From NCBI GenBank assembly GCA_017883165.1, contig JADGOC010000015.1, forward strand, positions 1-43,395: 43,395 nt of DNA, written 5' to 3'. Shown in pieces: positions 19,069 to 26,810 of this stretch. Within the stretch, counting starts at the first letter, position 1; each line of letters begins with the position of its first letter. The translations under genes and the position numbers were made by a program. The notes below the pieces were generated by a model that had not been told where the DNA came from, did no database searches, and worked only from the letters and a program-made list of their open reading frames with translations. This DNA comes from Acidobacteriota bacterium. GTDB taxonomy: Bacteria; Acidobacteriota; Vicinamibacteria; Vicinamibacterales; CAVVIG01.

Positions 19069-20331
19069 ATGATGTCAGCGCATTCGCACTTGAGCATGGC
19101 CGCCGCGCTCGCCCTGGCATTCGCGGCGTCGATCGCCACAGGCGCCACAGGCGCGACCGGCGGCGCTGGCGTGGCCCAGGCTTCCCAGCAGAGTCAAACG
19201 CCCGTCTTCAAGTCGGGCGTCGAGCTGGTCGCCGTCGACGTGCAGGTCGTCGATCGCGACGGCCGGCCGACGCTCAGCCTCGGAGCCGACCAGTTTCAGG
19301 TGTCGATCGACGGGCACCGGCGGCAGGTCGTGTCGGCCAATCTCGTGCGCTACTCGCAGTCGAGGCCTGGCGCTGTGCAGCGCATCACGCAGGATGAGAG
19401 CATCACGCTAGGCGCCCCGCGGCCGCCATCCGGCCGCCTGTTCATCCTCGCCATCGATCAGCTCAGTTTCCGGATGGGCGCGGCCCGCGCGGCGGCGCAG
19501 GCGGCGCGCGGCTTCATCGATCGGCTGCAGCCCGACGACGTGGTCGGCCTGTACGTCTTCCCCGGCAGTTCGAATCTCAACTTCACCCACGAGCGCGCGT
19601 CGGTACGCGCCGCGCTGAACAAGATCGTCGGCCTCCAGAATCCGGTCTCGAGCGAGTTTCACCTCAGCATCTCCGAAGTAATCGACATCACGGCGGCCGA
19701 CGGCTTCACGCTCAGCAGAGTCGTCGCCCGCGAATGCCGGCCGAACGACCCGCTCTGCCTGCAGCGCGTTCAGGGCGAAGCGTTCCAGATCGGCGCGATG
19801 GCGGAAGCGCAGATCGCGTTGGGCTTCGAAGGCCTGAGCAGTCTCCTGAACGGCCTCAAGTACGTGCCGGGGCGCAAGACGATGGTGCTCATCAGCGGCG
19901 GTCTGCTCGCGAGCGATCGCGGCAACGGCCGCCCCGACATGCGGGCACGCACGCAGTCGCTCGGACGCGAAGCGGCCGCGGCCAACACGAATCTGTACGT
20001 CGTGCACATGGACACGAGCTTCATCGACGCGTACGCCCCGGACCGTGAGAAGACCGATCCGACGACGCAGTTTCGCGACAGCTCGGTGCTGCGGCAAGGG
20101 CTCGAGAACCTCGCGGACGCCGCGGGCGGCGCGGTGTTCGCGGTCGAGGCGGGCACGCCCGACATCGCCTTCGATCGCGTGATGCGCGAGACGTCGGCGT
20201 ACTACCTGCTCGGCCTCGAAGTGACGGACACCGACCGCGACGGCAAGCCGCATTTCATCACGGTGGACGTCAAGCAGCACGGCACGACGGTCAGAAACCG
20301 GCCGATGGTCGTCATCCCAAAGCAGAAGTAG
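19069..20331 (+). CDS. VWFA-related secreted protein (TIGR03436-like)
   Basis: FKSGVELVAVDVQVVDRDGRPTLSLGADQFQVSIDGHRRQV; LFILAIDQLSF; ETSAYYLLGLEVTDTDRDGKPHFITVDVK. Confidence 0.87.
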   Translation: MMSAHSHLSMAAALALAFAASIATGATGATGGAGVAQASQQSQTPVFKSGVELVAVDVQVVDRDGRPTLSLGADQFQVSIDGHRRQVVSANLVRYSQSRPGAVQRITQDESITLGAPRPPSGRLFILAIDQLSFRMGAARAAAQAARGFIDRLQPDDVVGLYVFPGSSNLNFTHERASVRAALNKIVGLQNPVSSEFHLSISEVIDITAADGFTLSRVVARECRPNDPLCLQRVQGEAFQIGAMAEAQIALGFEGLSSLLNGLKYVPGRKTMVLISGGLLASDRGNGRPDMRARTQSLGREAAAANTNLYVVHMDTSFIDAYAPDREKTDPTTQFRDSSVLRQGLENLADAAGGAVFAVEAGTPDIAFDRVMRETSAYYLLGLEVTDTDRDGKPHFITVDVKQHGTTVRNRPMVVIPKQK

Positions 20332-20344
20332 ACCTTCCTAACCT

Positions 20345-20962
20345 ATGCGCGCACTTCACGGGCTGTCGCTCGCCGCCGCGCTGTGCCTCGTGGCGCCGGC
20401 CGGCCTCCGCGCGATCGTGCTCGACGTGAGCCAGGATCAGATCTACCGCGCCATCGCCATCGGACGCAGCACCGACTCCGAGCGCGCGCGGTTCCACAGC
20501 CGGTATCTCGTGCCGGTCGAGGACGCGACGATCGAGCAGGTGGAGCTGCTGACCGAGTTCAGGCGGGTCGTCGTCGAGACTGAAAGCCGTCTGCGCCTCG
20601 GCGATCACATGTTCAGCGCGCGCCAGGCCGCCGACGCGATCAAGCCCTGGCGCGGCAAGCTGACGATCGTCGTGCGCGTGCGCTTTCATCCGCAGAACGT
20701 GTTCGTCACCGTGCCCTCGTACGAGGTCGTGGTCGCGTCGCCGGCTGGCGAGGAGGTGACGCTCGGCGACGTCCGGCGGATGCCGCTCTGGGCGACGCCT
20801 GAGCCGAATCAGAAGCCCGGCACCGGTACGCCGCTCATCGGCGGCATCGTCGAATCCGATTTCGACGCAGCGACGGTGGGCCAGACGACGCGCGTCGTGA
20901 GGGTGACGCTCGGGGGAAAAGAGCTGGCGCGAGCGGCGATCGACTTCGCGCGCCTGGAATAG
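20345..20962 (+). CDS. Secreted protein of unknown function
   Basis: 205-aa ORF with signal peptide, 13 nt after the VWFA-like gene; no family recognised. Confidence 0.75.
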   Translation: MRALHGLSLAAALCLVAPAGLRAIVLDVSQDQIYRAIAIGRSTDSERARFHSRYLVPVEDATIEQVELLTEFRRVVVETESRLRLGDHMFSARQAADAIKPWRGKLTIVVRVRFHPQNVFVTVPSYEVVVASPAGEEVTLGDVRRMPLWATPEPNQKPGTGTPLIGGIVESDFDAATVGQTTRVVRVTLGGKELARAAIDFARLE

Positions 20963-20970
20963 GCGCTGCG

Positions 20971-21795
20971 TCAGTCGTGGCGCGGCTTCGCTTCGTAGGT
21001 CACCGTGAACGTGCTCGTCACCGGAATGGGCGCGCCGTTCACGCGAGCGGGCTCGAAGCGCCACTGCTCCACCGTGATCAGCGCTTGCCGCGCGAACACG
21101 TCTGGCCCTGACACAACATACGGAAACCGGACCGCTCCGTCCAAGTCGATCAGCGCGCCGATGCGTACGACGATGGGCGTGTTCGGAACCGGCTCCCCGG
21201 GGGGCATCACGGGTTCGACGTGATGCGTCTTGCGCGGCATCGCGATCGCAACAGGAAGCGCCGCCGTTCTCGAGCCACCGGACGTCAGCGGATCCGCGTA
21301 CGTCATCTCCACAACATCGTTTTCGTGGAGATTCGCTGTTTGGAAGGTCGCCGCGCAGGTGAGCGGCGGCAGCGTCACGCCAGGCAGCAGCGCGTCCGGC
21401 TCGCGCGTACCGCAGTGCTGCGCGAGACGCGCGGCCGGCTGTCGCCCGGGATGGAACACCTGAATGTCCTGAGGCGCGTTCATCCGATCTCGATCGCCAA
21501 GCGCGTAGGCGACGATCACGAGCTTGGCGCCTACCGGCGCCGGCTCGAGCGGTGAGGCGGCAGCCGACGCCGATCGCGCGGCCAGCCACATCAATCGAAA
21601 CTGATCGTAGACGACGCCGTACGGCGTGCCGGCGGCGCTCTTGAGCGGAATGGGCGTCGGCTCACCGCCACTCGCCATCTCGGCTGCAAGGCGCGCCAGT
21701 CCCGCGTCCCGCGAGTCCTGCGGCGGCGCGGCCTGCCCGCTCCACAACGAGACGGCGACGGCGAGTGCCGCCGCGGATGGCCTGAGTGATGGCAT
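20971..21795 (-). CDS. Secreted protein with TonB C-terminal-like domain
   Basis: Signal peptide; C-terminus VVRIGALIDLDGAVRFPYVVSG...ALITVEQWRFEPARVNGAPIPVTSTFTVTYE. Confidence 0.75.
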   Translation of the reverse strand: MPSLRPSAAALAVAVSLWSGQAAPPQDSRDAGLARLAAEMASGGEPTPIPLKSAAGTPYGVVYDQFRLMWLAARSASAAASPLEPAPVGAKLVIVAYALGDRDRMNAPQDIQVFHPGRQPAARLAQHCGTREPDALLPGVTLPPLTCAATFQTANLHENDVVEMTYADPLTSGGSRTAALPVAIAMPRKTHHVEPVMPPGEPVPNTPIVVRIGALIDLDGAVRFPYVVSGPDVFARQALITVEQWRFEPARVNGAPIPVTSTFTVTYEAKPRHD

Positions 21796-21806
21796 GTCGC
21801 CCCTGT

Positions 21807-23438
21807 TTACGTACGCTTGCGAGACGCGCCGGCGTGAGCGGCGTATTCCGCCGGGTCGATCATCACGTCGACGACCGAAGGGCCGTCGTGCCGCTGCGCC
21901 TGTTTGACGGCGGCCTCGAGCTGCTCGATCGTCGTCGCGCGCTGGCTCCACGCGCCGAGCGCGGCGGCCGCGGCGGCAAAATCGACCGCGCCGTAGCGGA
22001 CGCCGCAGTCGGGAAAACCCCGCCGTTTTTGCGCGACCTCGATCAGGCTCAAGGCGCTGTCGTTGTAAACAACAGTGATGAAATGAATGCGATGCCGCAC
22101 GCACGTCTCGAGATCCGCGACGATCATCGAGAAGCCGCCGTCGCCGACCGTGCACAGCACGGGACGATTCGGGTGCACGAGCTTGGCGGCCATCGCGGCG
22201 GGAAAACCGTAGCCCATCGCCGACAGGCCGTTCGACTCGAGAAAGGTCAGCGGCCGTGTCGCGCGCCAGGCTTGCGAAACTATTAATTTGACCGACCCGA
22301 CGTCCGTCGTCACGATCGTCTCGGACGGAAAGAGATCGCGCAGGCAGCGCGTCACCTCGTAGGGTGACAATCCGTGGACCGGCCGAGCGGCCGGCCTGAG
22401 CGTGCGGTCGAGCTCCGCGAGAAACGCCACGCACTCGTCGCCCGACCATTCGAGTGGTTTCCACTCCAGTGCCGCCAGCGCCGTGAGCGATGCCACGACG
22501 TCGCCGGTCAGCTCGAGCGCTGGACGATAGTCGCCCGCCGCAATCGACAACGGTCCGATCGACACGAGCTTCATCGTCTGATGCCACAGCTTGTCTGACT
22601 CGACCGGATCGAATCCGACGCCGATCAGAAGATCAGCCTTGCCGAAGAAGTCGAGGACCACAGCGTCGGCGGCGAGACCGCCGCAGACGCCGAAGTATTG
22701 CGGATGATCCTCTGGCAGAATCCCCTTGGCCTTCGGCGTCACGAACACCGGCGCGCCGAGCGCCTCGACGAAGCCCAGGACGGGCGCGGGCGCGGTATTC
22801 GGATCGAGATCGAGGCCGAGGATGACAATCGGCCGCCGCGCGCGTTTGATCTCGCGCACCATGCGCTCCACCGCGTCGCGCGAGGGAGGCGGCGGCGGAT
22901 CGGGCGTCAGGCTGACCGTCGCCGGATCCTCGGCCTGCCGCTCTTCCTGACGCGCCACGTCGCTCGGCAGCGCGAAATGCACAGGGCCCATGCGCGGCTC
23001 GAGCGCGGTCCGCCACGCGCGCCGCACCGTGGCGGCCGTGTTCACACCGTCGAGCGTGAGCGTCTGTTTGGTGAACGGCCGGTAGACCGCGTTCAGGTCG
23101 AGCTGCTGGTGCGTCGCGAACGGCCCGGCCGTCGTCGCGTGCGCGGCGGTGATCGCGATGAGCGGCGACCGGTCGAGAAACGCGTTGGCGACGCCGAGCG
23201 TGAGGTTGATAGCGCCGGGGCCAAGCGTCGAGACGCAGACGCCGGGCTGCCGCGTGAGCTGCCCGGTGGCGTCGGCCATGAGCGCGGCCACTGCTTCGTG
23301 GCGCGTGAGGATGAATTCGATGCCGGCCTTGCGCGCCGCCTCGAGAAAATCGAGCATCTCGCCGCCGGGCAGGCCGAACATGCGCGTCACACCCGCGTCG
23401 CGCAGCGTGCCGGCGAGGACCTCGGCGCAGGTCGGCAT
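21807..23438 (-). CDS. Thiamine pyrophosphate-dependent enzyme, acetolactate synthase-like
   Basis: MPTCAEVLAGTLRDAGVTRMFGLPGGEMLDFLEAA, RHEAVAALMADATGQLTR, TPP motif GDGGFSMIVADLETCVRHRIHFITVVYND. Confidence 0.92.
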   Translation of the reverse strand: MPTCAEVLAGTLRDAGVTRMFGLPGGEMLDFLEAARKAGIEFILTRHEAVAALMADATGQLTRQPGVCVSTLGPGAINLTLGVANAFLDRSPLIAITAAHATTAGPFATHQQLDLNAVYRPFTKQTLTLDGVNTAATVRRAWRTALEPRMGPVHFALPSDVARQEERQAEDPATVSLTPDPPPPPSRDAVERMVREIKRARRPIVILGLDLDPNTAPAPVLGFVEALGAPVFVTPKAKGILPEDHPQYFGVCGGLAADAVVLDFFGKADLLIGVGFDPVESDKLWHQTMKLVSIGPLSIAAGDYRPALELTGDVVASLTALAALEWKPLEWSGDECVAFLAELDRTLRPAARPVHGLSPYEVTRCLRDLFPSETIVTTDVGSVKLIVSQAWRATRPLTFLESNGLSAMGYGFPAAMAAKLVHPNRPVLCTVGDGGFSMIVADLETCVRHRIHFITVVYNDSALSLIEVAQKRRGFPDCGVRYGAVDFAAAAAALGAWSQRATTIEQLEAAVKQAQRHDGPSVVDVMIDPAEYAAHAGASRKRT

Positions 23439-23440
23439 GT

Positions 23441-23833
23441 TCAGGAGGCGATGCGCGAGACCGCCAGGCCACCGAAAGAGACCGCCGCCATCATCGCCAA
23501 TATGACGAGGATGAGGGCGATGGCTCTGACCAAGCGCAGGAACGCCAATCGATCCGCGAGGGCGGGGCCGTCGAGGTAATAGCGTCCAGGCGCATGCTCG
23601 CGGATGACCCTTTTCCGCAGCAGTCGTTGCAGCCGCCGGCCTTCGATCCACCGAAGGTCGGTGAGCGGCTGCGAGCTGTCGGGTGTGAACGCTCGCGCGC
23701 GCATGAGCCGGTCGACGAGGCGCCGCTCGGCGGCCGCGCCGACTGCAACTACTGGCAAAGCCCCTCCTTCGTCACAAAGTCCGGCTTCCGCCTTCGCCGC
23801 CTCCCGGCTTCGGCGGGACAGAAAGCCGGACAC
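23441..23833 (-). CDS. Small protein: winged-helix-like N-terminus plus one C-terminal TM; unknown function
   Basis: RLVDRLMRARAFTPDSSQPLTDLRWIEGRRLQRLLRKRVIREHAPGRYYLDGPALADRL + VRAIALILVILAMMAAVSF; real start probably downstream, because the first ~20 codons are repeat sequence. Confidence 0.65.
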   Translation of the reverse strand: MSGFLSRRSREAAKAEAGLCDEGGALPVVAVGAAAERRLVDRLMRARAFTPDSSQPLTDLRWIEGRRLQRLLRKRVIREHAPGRYYLDGPALADRLAFLRLVRAIALILVILAMMAAVSFGGLAVSRIAS

Positions 23834-23837
23834 TACC
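23779..23837. repeat. Extended REP-like element of the GTAGTGTCCGGCTT family
   Basis: gtccggctt(23779-23787)...aagccggac(23823-23831) with nested ccgcc-ttc-gccg-cctcc-cggc-ttc-ggcgg; flank cactac shared with the 7021 copy. Confidence 0.82.
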
Positions 23838-25143
23838 GCGGACTTGTCAATCGATACAACGTCACCGCCGCCCGCTTCGTTTGAGACGCCAGCGAGCTCA
23901 AGTCGGCCGTCTCGCCCGGCGTGTGATCATCGTGGCCCATCAGGCCGACGCCGTCGAGAATCATCTTCACCTCGCCGGCCACGAACGACACGTCCGCGGC
24001 GCCGGCTTTGTCGGGGCTGACCGCCGTGACTGCGCCGAATCCCAGATCCTGGCTCACGCCATCGTAGATCGTCAGCAGACGCGCGTTGCCCTCGGTCGGC
24101 GCGAGCGGCGGATATCCCTCGTCGAAGGTCAGCGTCGCCTGCGTACGCGGCATCGACGCCGCCGCCACCGCCTTCATCGTCGCCATCGCGTGCTCGAGCT
24201 GCGCGTTCGACACGGCACGCAGATCGCCGGCGACCACCGCCTGCTCGGCGACGACGTTCGTCTTGCCGAAAGCGGTGCCGCGCGCCTGGGGCGCGTCGAA
24301 GGTGATGGATGTGCCTCCGACGATCGTGCCCGGATTGAAAGTGAGGTGCGCTTCGCCGGCCATCTTCTCGCGAAACGCGTTGAGGATGCGCGCGGCCTCG
24401 AAGATCGCGCCGGGGCCGATGTCCTCGCGGAAAATCTGCGACGAGTGAGCCGGCGTGCCCGTCACGCTCAGCTGCCATGACGTCGTGCTGCGCCGCGCCG
24501 TCACCGCGTAACGCGGATCGCCGGGGCCATCCTCGAAGCCGATGGCGGCCTCCGCCCCTTGCGCCGCCGCGACGAGCGCCGCGCGCGCGCGGCTGAGCGG
24601 ACGGCCGGGCTCCTCTTCGTCGCCCGTCATCACGACCACCACGTTCATCGTTTTCAACACGCCGGCGGCGTCGAGCGCCTTGAGCGCCTGCACGATGATC
24701 ACGTCGCCGCCCTTCATGTCGACGACGCCTGGGCCGCGCGCCGTGTTCGAGTCGATGCGCTCGAACTTCTGGAACGGGCTATCGGGTTCGAACACCGTGT
24801 CGAGATGCCCGATCAGGAGAATGCGCGGACCTGAGCCCGGATGATCGGCGACCAGATGGCCGGCGCGCTGCCACGACGCGCCGTCCACCCAGGAGGTCTT
24901 GAATCCGAGGCCGTCGAGCTCGGCGCGGAAAATCGCGCCGACGCCACGCACCCCCGCGAGATTCTGCGTCCCGCTGTTGATGTTGACGACGCGCTCGAGC
25001 AGCGCGAGCCCATCGCCGTTGCGCTCATCGACGGCGCTCACGATCGTCCGCTCGACGCTGGACTGCCGCTGAGAAGGGCCTGCCTGTCCGCCCCATAACA
25101 CCGCCGCGGCCGCGCAGGCGGCCAGCCAGTCGTTAGTCGTCAT
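23833..25143 (-). CDS. M20-family metallopeptidase, glutamate carboxypeptidase-like
   Basis: RILLIGHLDTVFEPDSPFQKF, GPGVVDMKGGDVIIVQALKAL, VVMTGDEEEPGRPLSRARA; signal-like N-terminus. Confidence 0.92.
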   Translation of the reverse strand: MTTNDWLAACAAAAVLWGGQAGPSQRQSSVERTIVSAVDERNGDGLALLERVVNINSGTQNLAGVRGVGAIFRAELDGLGFKTSWVDGASWQRAGHLVADHPGSGPRILLIGHLDTVFEPDSPFQKFERIDSNTARGPGVVDMKGGDVIIVQALKALDAAGVLKTMNVVVVMTGDEEEPGRPLSRARAALVAAAQGAEAAIGFEDGPGDPRYAVTARRSTTSWQLSVTGTPAHSSQIFREDIGPGAIFEAARILNAFREKMAGEAHLTFNPGTIVGGTSITFDAPQARGTAFGKTNVVAEQAVVAGDLRAVSNAQLEHAMATMKAVAAASMPRTQATLTFDEGYPPLAPTEGNARLLTIYDGVSQDLGFGAVTAVSPDKAGAADVSFVAGEVKMILDGVGLMGHDDHTPGETADLSSLASQTKRAAVTLYRLTSPR

Positions 25144-25146
25144 CGA

Positions 25147-26778
25147 TCAGTACCTCCACGACGTGAGATCGGCTCCAGCCGGCGCGGTCTTCTCGATGTG
25201 CGCCGTCATTTTCTCGGTCAGCTCCGGAGCGCGCGGTCCCCAACAGTGCGGCGCACGCGGCTCGTACACCACCTCGCCGCCAAATGGTGGGCTCGCCGTC
25301 TTCTCGAGGAAATCATCGAGCAAGTGGACCGCATCGTCGAGGTAGTAGGAGTCGTTTTCTCCGATGTACACGTGGAGCTTGCCGGCCAGCTTCGGTCCGA
25401 GTGTGGACCATCGCGTCTCCAGCATGTTGCGAAGATCGTAGTGCGCTTTCCAATACGCGGCGACCTGCTTGTCGATGACGCCCGTCTTCTTGTCCCAGAT
25501 GGGCGAGGGATAGCCGTCCGCGTCGGCCGGACCGTATGTGGCTTCCCAGACGTCCCACTGCCCGCCCGATCTCGTGCGATCGCCGACGACGAGCTCGAAC
25601 CAGTTCTCGTCTTTCATCATGTAGCGGATGTTGCCGTCGGGCTGGCGCAGGCCGGGCCGCTCAACGCGCATCCACCCCATGTCCTTCCAGTACGCGTTCG
25701 CATCGTCATACACGTTGACGATCTGGTGGTAGCGAAAATCGACCGAATCGGGACAACTCGCCCACGTGCCGCCGTAGAAGTCCGGATAAAAGACCTGGTG
25801 CGCGAGGGCGATCCACCCACCCGTCGATCCACCCGAGAGCTGCCGCGCCCACGGCTCACTGACGACGCGGAACTTCTGCTCCACCTCTGGAATGAGCTCC
25901 TGCAGGATCGCATCGCCGTACGGGCCGTTGTTCGCCGAGTTCACACCGTACGAGTCGTCGTAGTAAGGCGACGGATGCTGCAGCGTGGCGTAGATGAACC
26001 GCGGAGAGTTGTCGGCGAGCCAGAACTTGTCGAAGTCCGCCACGCGGCCGAATCCGCCGGGCGGCTGTGTCGAGAAATGGCCCTGGATGTAGTTCACCGG
26101 ATACTTCACGCCGGGATGCTTGTCGTAGTCCTTCGGGAGAAGCACCGTCGCACCGAGGAACATGGGGTGGCCCCACCACTTGGTGAGAATCGCGCTCTGA
26201 ATCTTGATGTGCTTGACGTATTCGGTGTCGGGAGGAAGGTCGATCTTTGGAATCACCTTGTCGCACACCAGCGTGATCGGGCCGCCGGCTTTCGGATCCA
26301 GCCGCATCTTCACCGGCTCGCTGTAGAGATTGCCGGGCGAGCGATTCCACTGCTGCCCTTCCCACTGGTCCATGTGCAGCCAGACGGTGTGACCGTCGGC
26401 GCGCGCGAACTTCGTGTAGACGTTCACGAAGCCCTGCACCCAGTACTCACCCGCGGGGAGGTCGCGCAGGCTCTGAATGGGAAAACCACGATCGCTGGCG
26501 TCGATCATCGCGGGCTGGCCCGGCCGCAACTCCTGCACGCCCCGGCTGAAGAGAGGCACGCCGGTCGGGCTGGCCTGCTGAATCGGCGTCCGCTGCGCGG
26601 TGCTTTCGCGACTGATGGCGACGTACACGCGGCCGGTGACCGCATCGGGCCGCACGGCCTGCGAGAACGTGATCTCGAACTGGAGACCTTGCTCCTGTGC
26701 CGTAGCTCCGCCGCCTCCTACGGCGGCGCCGCCAAACATGACGGCGGCACCGATCGCCGCCCAGGTCCTCACGTTCAT
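25147..26778 (-). CDS. Secreted alpha/beta-hydrolase-fold putative esterase
   Basis: Signal peptide; YPVNYIQGHFS; SGGSTGGWIALAHQVFYPDFYGGTWASCPDSVDF nucleophile region. Confidence 0.82.
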   Translation of the reverse strand: MNVRTWAAIGAAVMFGGAAVGGGGATAQEQGLQFEITFSQAVRPDAVTGRVYVAISRESTAQRTPIQQASPTGVPLFSRGVQELRPGQPAMIDASDRGFPIQSLRDLPAGEYWVQGFVNVYTKFARADGHTVWLHMDQWEGQQWNRSPGNLYSEPVKMRLDPKAGGPITLVCDKVIPKIDLPPDTEYVKHIKIQSAILTKWWGHPMFLGATVLLPKDYDKHPGVKYPVNYIQGHFSTQPPGGFGRVADFDKFWLADNSPRFIYATLQHPSPYYDDSYGVNSANNGPYGDAILQELIPEVEQKFRVVSEPWARQLSGGSTGGWIALAHQVFYPDFYGGTWASCPDSVDFRYHQIVNVYDDANAYWKDMGWMRVERPGLRQPDGNIRYMMKDENWFELVVGDRTRSGGQWDVWEATYGPADADGYPSPIWDKKTGVIDKQVAAYWKAHYDLRNMLETRWSTLGPKLAGKLHVYIGENDSYYLDDAVHLLDDFLEKTASPPFGGEVVYEPRAPHCWGPRAPELTEKMTAHIEKTAPAGADLTSWRY

Positions 26779-26810
26779 ACAAACCTCAATCTCAGGGCTG
26801 ACGCCCCGCG

